Source of the DNA: Adiantum capillus-veneris
Taxonomy: Eukaryota; Streptophyta; Polypodiopsida; Polypodiales; Pteridaceae
Direction of reading: 5' to 3'
Assembly: GCA_014529385.2 (NCBI GenBank)
Contig: CM043968.1
Coordinates: 128,003,518 to 128,067,517 of the forward strand
Length of the DNA: 64,000 nucleotides
In this document: positions 59,309 through 64,000 of the stretch, piece after piece
Layout of the letters: each line of letters opens with the position of its first letter
Position numbering within the stretch: the stretch's first letter is position 1
Made by a program: the position numbers and the translations under genes
The notes under the pieces: model-generated
Told to the model about the DNA's origin: nothing
Databases searched by the model: none
Seen by the model: only the letters and a program-made list of their open reading frames with translations

Positions 59309-59372
59309 CAAGGTTGGAGAAGAGGAATCTAATGGTATTGGAGAGCTATGGCCATGTGTTATACAATCTGCT

Positions 59373-60190
59373 ATGAAGGGTAAAATGACTACTGAGGTTT
59401 TACATGAAGCTGGAGACTGCATTCGGCTAGAAACAGGTTGGAACGACCCTGTGGACTCTTTGTCAGTGCATGCATACATTGCCAAATGTCAAGAAAATGA
59501 GGCCATTATTGAAGAGAAACATAAGCGCAAGAATGGGGATGAAGGGCCTTCAAAGCGGGCCACGAGGAGTGGAGGTAAAAATGACACAGTGCCTCCTAGA
59601 TCACCTTCCCCGCAATAGATGCCTGTCCCCGAAGTGCCTATGCAAGAAGCCTCTAAAGAAAAAAAAGAAGGATGCAACAAAATCCAAAGCAAAGGGTCCG
59701 GCCTACAAACTCCAATCCAATATAGAGGCAGCAACGGATCTCAAAAAGGTTTTGGAAGAGAGAATTCTAGACAGTAAGGTGGAATTCACCTTGCGTGAGG
59801 TCCTTGGTATAGCAAAGCGGGAATTCCACGAAGAAATAATTGATATCATAAAGAGGAAGCGGCAGTCTCTTACTGAATCTATCCATGTACATGGTGAAGA
59901 AGTGACTTTAAATGCATAGGGTGTACAAGTCTATGGCGAGCAAGGTGAAGAAACTATTGTTGGATGCTACAAGTCTAGGGGAGGAGTAAAACACGTTCGC
60001 TTCCTGGATGATGAAGATGAAGCTGAGACCACTCACAAGAGTTACTACTTGAAGAGTCACTGGGCAAGAGCAACTACTGAGACCCTGGTAAAAGTGGGAG
60101 ACTTAGAAGAGCCATACATTGCGTTGATAGATTATGGGTCAAAAATTAACCTCATGTCAAAAAAAATTTATCAAAAAGAAAAATGACCAA
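59373..60190 (+). pseudogene. Gypsy linker and protease-like region (DYG variant)
   Basis: GDCIRLETGWNDPVDSLSVH leads, through a basic stretch, to HWARATTETLVKVGDLEEPY then IALIDYGSKINLMSKKIYQ. By position this is the aspartic protease, but the triplet is D-Y-G instead of D-T/S-G. Stops at 59616 and 59917 and a TGA at about 60184 break it. Confidence 0.72.
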
Positions 60191-61253
60191 TTGATATAAA
60201 TCATGGATGGATGATTCATAAAGCAAACAACTCATGAGAGCTGTGCGGAGCTTGTCCAAATGTAAAGGTGACTATAGGAGATGTGAAAGATGACCAAAAT
60301 TTCTTCGTGTAGGAGATGTCTACATACCCTCTTATCCTTGGGAAGCCATACATCACTGCTACTCGCATGGAAACCAAGGTAATGGACAATGGGTCAGCTT
60401 ATGCTAGGATAAGGAGCATGGATGGAAAGCGTGCAGTACAGTTCCTTACTATTTGTGTGGACCATGAAAGGGACCGTGAAAGTCTTAGAGAGCAACCCTT
60501 GCCAAGACAAACAAAGAATTCAAGGACTACAGGGATATAAGGGGTTTTGGCCATGTACCATTGTAGAGCGGGATTGCAGTGGTACAAGAAGAGAGGAAAC
60601 ATTTTCTACAGGTTTTGTAGGATTAACAACATTTGGATCTATTGCTTTTACAAAGTGTGAGGACTAAAAGCGGGGTGAACGACAACATGTAAATAATGTA
60701 CAAAGAGGTTTGAAGATGAATTGTTTGCTAGAAGATGATGAATGCATTGTAGGTGTGTTTGATGAGTGTTCGTTTGTGGATACTATGCAAGATTTGGAGT
60801 CTTTAGTGGATTGAAATTTGCATATGGGAAGTGAGGTCGTGAAAGTATGCTCAATAGAAATGTACAAGGTCATTGAGGATTTCAAAAATGCTCAAGGTGT
60901 TGATGTATGAGTGGATACTACGTATAAGTCTGTGGCAAAGAAAGTGAAACCAGTGGCATTACCTCTATCAAAAGATTGCACAAATAAGATGGAACAAGTT
61001 GCTTTGCAACCTAGCCTTCGTGACCCAAGCAAGATTGGACACAAGTTCACATAGGATTCTTTGAAGGAGTTAAAGGTTGGTTGCGAGGACAGTTTGACAA
61101 AAGATGAAAATATATGCTTTGAAGACATGCTTGCCAAACACGGAAAAGCTTTTGCATTTGAGCCTTATGAGATAGGGTGTGTTGATCCATCCATTGTTGC
61201 TCCTATGGTGATCTTCACTATCCCTCATGTACCTTCGTACTTGAGGCCTATTC
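60191..61253 (+). pseudogene. Gypsy protease C-terminus and pre-RT linker
   Basis: STYPLILGKPYITATRMETK is the protease flap/end region. Then come GFVGLTTFGSIAFTKCED and, after several stops, FEPYEIGCVDPSIVAPMVIF, TIPHVPSYLRPILVPKAHF. The counterparts ATIERDYDG and SGFWGLTSEGSMSY are in the minus fragment. Confidence 0.75.
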
Positions 61254-61970
61254 TTGTTCCAAAGGCTCATTTCAAAACTCATTGAGTTGCTTAATGAAAA
61301 GATCAAGATGGGTATTTTGGAGCCTTCTTGTGCTCCATATTCAAACAGGTGGTTCACAGTTCCGAAGAGAAATGGTTCTTTACGCTTTATTCAGGATATG
61401 CAACCTGTAAATAAGGTGACAATCAGAAATATGGATATAGGGCCATTTGTCAATGAGTTTGCTGAGGCATTTGCAAGAAGGGCAATACATTCTATGGGAG
61501 ATTTGTACACAGGGTATGATCAATTCCAACTAGCAATGGAAAGCAGGGACTTGACTACCATGAGGACACCCTTGGGTTTAGTAAGGATGTGCACCTTACC
61601 TTAGGGGGCAACTAATTCAGTTGCACATATGATGAATGGTATGAACAAAGTCCTAAGTGACTTCATATTGCAAACTACAATGCCTTTCCTTGATAATGTG
61701 CCAATCAAAGTATGTGATGTAAGTGATATAGATGTGGCTCTGGACTCAAGGGGGTGCTGCAAATATGTGGCAAACCATATCAATGATTGTGATGAGATCT
61801 TGTCAAGATTGGAAGAAGTGAACCTTACCTTGTCTGGTCAAAAGTCAGTGTTTGGTGTGAGCGAAGTTCTTATGGTGGGACATATGTGTCGGCCATATGG
61901 TAGAAGGTTTTGTCCTACAAATATTGATGTAATTCAAAAAATGAAAGAGACATGTATTAATGTAGTTTGA
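61254..61970 (+). pseudogene. Gypsy reverse transcriptase (FLDN at the catalytic box)
   Basis: SKLIELLNEKIKMGILEPSC, SNRWFTVPKRNGSLRFIQDM, NKVTIRNMDIGP, MGDLYTGYDQFQLAMESRDL (motif A) and TPLGLVRMCTLP lead to a stop. The second frame gives MNGMNKVLSDFILQTTMPFL then DNVPIKVCD. The expected L-D-D of motif C reads F-L-D-N, losing a catalytic Asp. NHINDCDEILSRLEEVNLTL and GHMCRPYGRRFCP follow as in the family. Confidence 0.85.
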
Positions 61971-62802
61971 AGGTTCTTGGGTGCATGTGTGTTCTATGTT
62001 ATCTGGATTTTGCATTATGCGCACTTGGTAGAACCTTTGTATCAACTTTTGAGAAAGAACCAAAAGTTTCAATGGGAAGAAATGCATACACATGCCATGA
62101 GGAAATTAAAGAAGTTGTTGCTTATGTCTGCGACTTTGAGGAAAGCAAACTATGAACGTGGAAAGATATGTAATTGTGATAGTGGATACTAGCCCCACAG
62201 GAATTGGATGGGTGATTGGGCAAGATAATGATGATGGCAAGCGATATGTGGTGAGGTTTGGACCAAAAGTCCTAAGTGCTAATCAACGCAACTATCCACA
62301 GGTAGAAAGAGAGTTATGGGGAGTAGTCATAGCTTTGAAATGTGACAAAGAGTATTTGATAGGAGCAAATGTGATAGTGGAGATTGATTGTCTACCCCTT
62401 CTTGGAATGATCACAAGCTTCTCAACTCCCGACATTGCTATGTTGAGATGGATTGTCTACATAAAGTCCTTGAATCCAAAATTTAAGCATATTGCAGGGA
62501 AAGATAATCCAGTTGTGTACATGCTTTCAAGAGCAAGGTATGAAAATGAAGAAGAAGAAGACATGGTTGTCATAGGCGATGATGTAGGCACACAATTCTA
62601 TAGTATCTCTCATGCCAAGGGTGATCATGTTTGCCTATCAAATGCACTTGAATCATTTACAAAGGACCTATATCAAGGTGGCTGGTTGCTCATTGGACGC
62701 TATCTGAGCACTTTGACAAGTCAAGAAGGGTGGACTGATCAAGAGTTCAAAAGAATGCCTATGGCATTAGGAAAGAAATGGACTCATTTTCGGGCCTTTT
62801 AG
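61971..62802 (+). pseudogene. Gypsy RT end and RNase H
   Basis: RFLGACVFYVIWILHYAHLV, then VIVIVDTSPTGIGWVIGQDN, ANQRNYPQVERELWGVVIAL and FKHIAGKDNPVVYMLSR. These are the Asp, Glu and late Asp regions of Gypsy-type RNase H. A frame change at about 62150 joins the two. It ends EFKRMPMALGKKWTHFRAF where inserted sequence begins. Confidence 0.85.
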
Positions 62803-63800
62803 CTCTAGTGAGAGAATGCTCCTTAGCCAATAGGAAGAATGCTAACGTTATGTAGAAAAAACCTTTTTTCTCATTTTGAAAATGTCCATGAAAACCATTT
62901 TGGTGAAATTGTCACTATCATCAGAAAAGTAAGGCGCTTGATAGTGACATCTTGCACAAGCGCCGAACGCCTTTTTATGACCCGTTGTTGCTATCCTATA
63001 AAGTGAAGTACTTGTACTTGTGCATCTCGCACAAGCATCAATCCCCTTTTTATGAAGTACTCGCAATTCAAATTCGAACAGTTCGTACTTGATAGTGATT
63101 GATAGGTACTATTTAAGACTATGAAGGAGTTAGAACCAAGCAAATAGAGGCCATTGAGGGGTCTCTGGGACCTCTATTCGCTTAGTTTTGACCTCATGAG
63201 GCCCTAGGATTAAGATATAGCATTTTTAAGCCCACGGATGCATTCGAAATGTCCAAAAAGCTTAAGATAACACTTTAAAATGTTGAAATCTGACGTCTCT
63301 AGCTCAAGATATAGCATTTTTAAGCCTAGGGCCTCATGAGGTCAGTACCAAGCAAATAGTGGCCCTTGAGGGTCAGTACCAAGCAAATAGAGGCCCTTGA
63401 GGGTCTCAAGGTCCTCTATTCGCTTGGTACTGACCTCATGAGGCCCTAGGCTTAAAAATGCTATATCTTGAGCTAGACACGTCAGATTTCAGCGTTTTAA
63501 AGTGTTATCCTAAGCTTTTTGGATGTTCCGGATGCATCCCTGGTATTATTTTTTTATTTTGAAAACAAATCTTATGTGTTTTCTCTCATCGCACATCACA
63601 TCACTTATTAAGATTCACAGACATGGATTTTTGTGTACATTTAAGTTGGGCTCTTGAAAAGCATTTTGTATGAGCATGCATTTAAGTGATCGAGTAAACT
63701 TTTACGTATGTACTATGAGAAATAGAATTCCAAAAAAAAACTTTTTCATTTTTCATAATTACCTCTCTCTATGCTGAGTTGGCATTTCTTACAGGGCCCA
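62803..63800. mobile_element. foldback-like insertion inside the Gypsy element
   Basis: About 1 kb of non-coding sequence separates the RNase H end from the integrase start. It contains a long inverted repeat: arms 63235-63400 and 63406-63540 pair nearly throughout (GCTCAAGATATAGCATTTTT against AAAAATGCTATATCTTGAGC). A second, shorter palindrome at 63130-63235 uses the same words. No target duplication was found. Confidence 0.7.
63235..63540. repeat. about 150-bp-armed palindrome
   Basis: The left arm runs from CGGATGCATTCGAAATGTCC to AGGCCCTTGAG. The right arm runs from CTCAAGGTCCTC to GATGTTCCGGATGCATCC. A 31-bp direct duplication (GGCCCTTGAGGGTCAGTACC...) interrupts the left arm. Confidence 0.88.
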
Positions 63801-63819
63801 AAATTGAGTCCAAATTTCT

Positions 63820-64000
63820 CCTAATGGATACTGTTTGAAAGATGGGTACTTATGGAAGCGTCCAAAACAAAGAAATGAAATGCCGATGAGAGTCGTGAAT
63901 GATAAGGACGCTCAAAATGAGCTTATGAAAAAGTTTCATGAGAGTCTTTATGTTGGACATAGAGGTGTATGGGCCACCTTTGCTAAAAATGAAAGAGAGG
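63820..64000 (+). pseudogene. Gypsy integrase zinc-binding module, start (continues past the window)
   Basis: KDGYLWKRPKQRNEMPMRVV, NDKDAQNELMKKFHESLYVG and HRGVWATFAKMKER match the H-H half of the integrase HHCC module (HES...GHRG). The C-C half would lie beyond 64000. Confidence 0.82.

Larger units (their letters stand above)
58178..64000 (+). mobile_element. Gypsy gag-pol element, plus strand, runs off the window
   Basis: Order: gag with zinc knuckle (58178-59308), linker, protease (about 60060-60185), RT (61250-61970), RNase H (62150-62600) and integrase zinc-binding module (63820 to the end). It is the same family as the minus fragment at 16925-19490 and is distinct from the chromoviruses. 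Multiple in-frame stops and a 1-kb palindromic insertion show that it is inactive. The 3' part lies outside the window. Confidence 0.88.

Overview
This window looks like a nuclear region from a land plant with a large, transposon-filled genome. The evidence is a plant-type mitochondrial stomatin-like gene, primer-binding sites matching plant initiator tRNA-Met, Ty3/Gypsy chromovirus and Ty1/Copia remnants, LINEs, and very many (TC)n/(GA)n microsatellites. The giant intron and general decay would suit a fern or gymnosperm. That placement is inference; the sequence alone does not name the species.

The only host gene I can support end to end is on the minus strand, from 36234 (ATG) down to 1790 (TGA). 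Nine exons join in frame into a 423-residue stomatin-like protein 2 (SLP2-type, SPFH family, mitochondrial). About 1.27 kb of coding sequence is spread over 34.4 kb. Intron 3 is about 25.0 kb (8704-33747) and intron 6 about 5.2 kb (3068-8316); five others are short (81 to 646 bp) and intron 1 is 1.8 kb. All splice sites read GT-AG.

The introns hold a stack of mobile elements. Intron 6 has a LINE fragment with a 5' inversion (3400-4420), LTR-element leaders with tRNA-Met-like primer sites, an AGTACC-type minisatellite and a Copia gag remnant. Intron 3 has a hAT-like MITE with a perfect 8-bp target duplication (10127-10804), a solo LTR (11965-13000), two LINE copies of one family (13126-16641 and about 22150-27069) whose 3' ends run into (TC)n, a gag-protease Gypsy fragment, an inverted pair of tRNA-derived SINE-like repeats, and a complete non-autonomous LTR retrotransposon (27864-32078). 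That last element has paired 1.12-kb LTRs, a 5-bp target duplication, a primer site and a polypurine tract, but no polymerase gene.

From 36.2 to 64 kb I see no convincing intact host gene. There is a second, diverged LINE family (39.4-41.0 kb), an internally deleted chromovirus (41.0-43.2 kb), two stacked LTR/leader junctions (44.2 and 45.2 kb), a longer chromovirus gag-pol ending in a chromodomain (47.0-50.9 kb, minus), a decayed PPR-like fragment (53.0-53.4 kb), a small minus-strand LINE remnant (53.7-54.1 kb), and a Gypsy gag-pol on the plus strand (58.2 kb to the window end). The last is interrupted by about 1 kb of palindromic sequence between RNase H and integrase.

The most interesting points are the in-frame reconstruction of a gene across a 25-kb transposon-filled intron, the repeated association of one LINE family with TC microsatellites (possible target-specific insertion), and the non-autonomous LTR element carrying an unrecognised long open frame.
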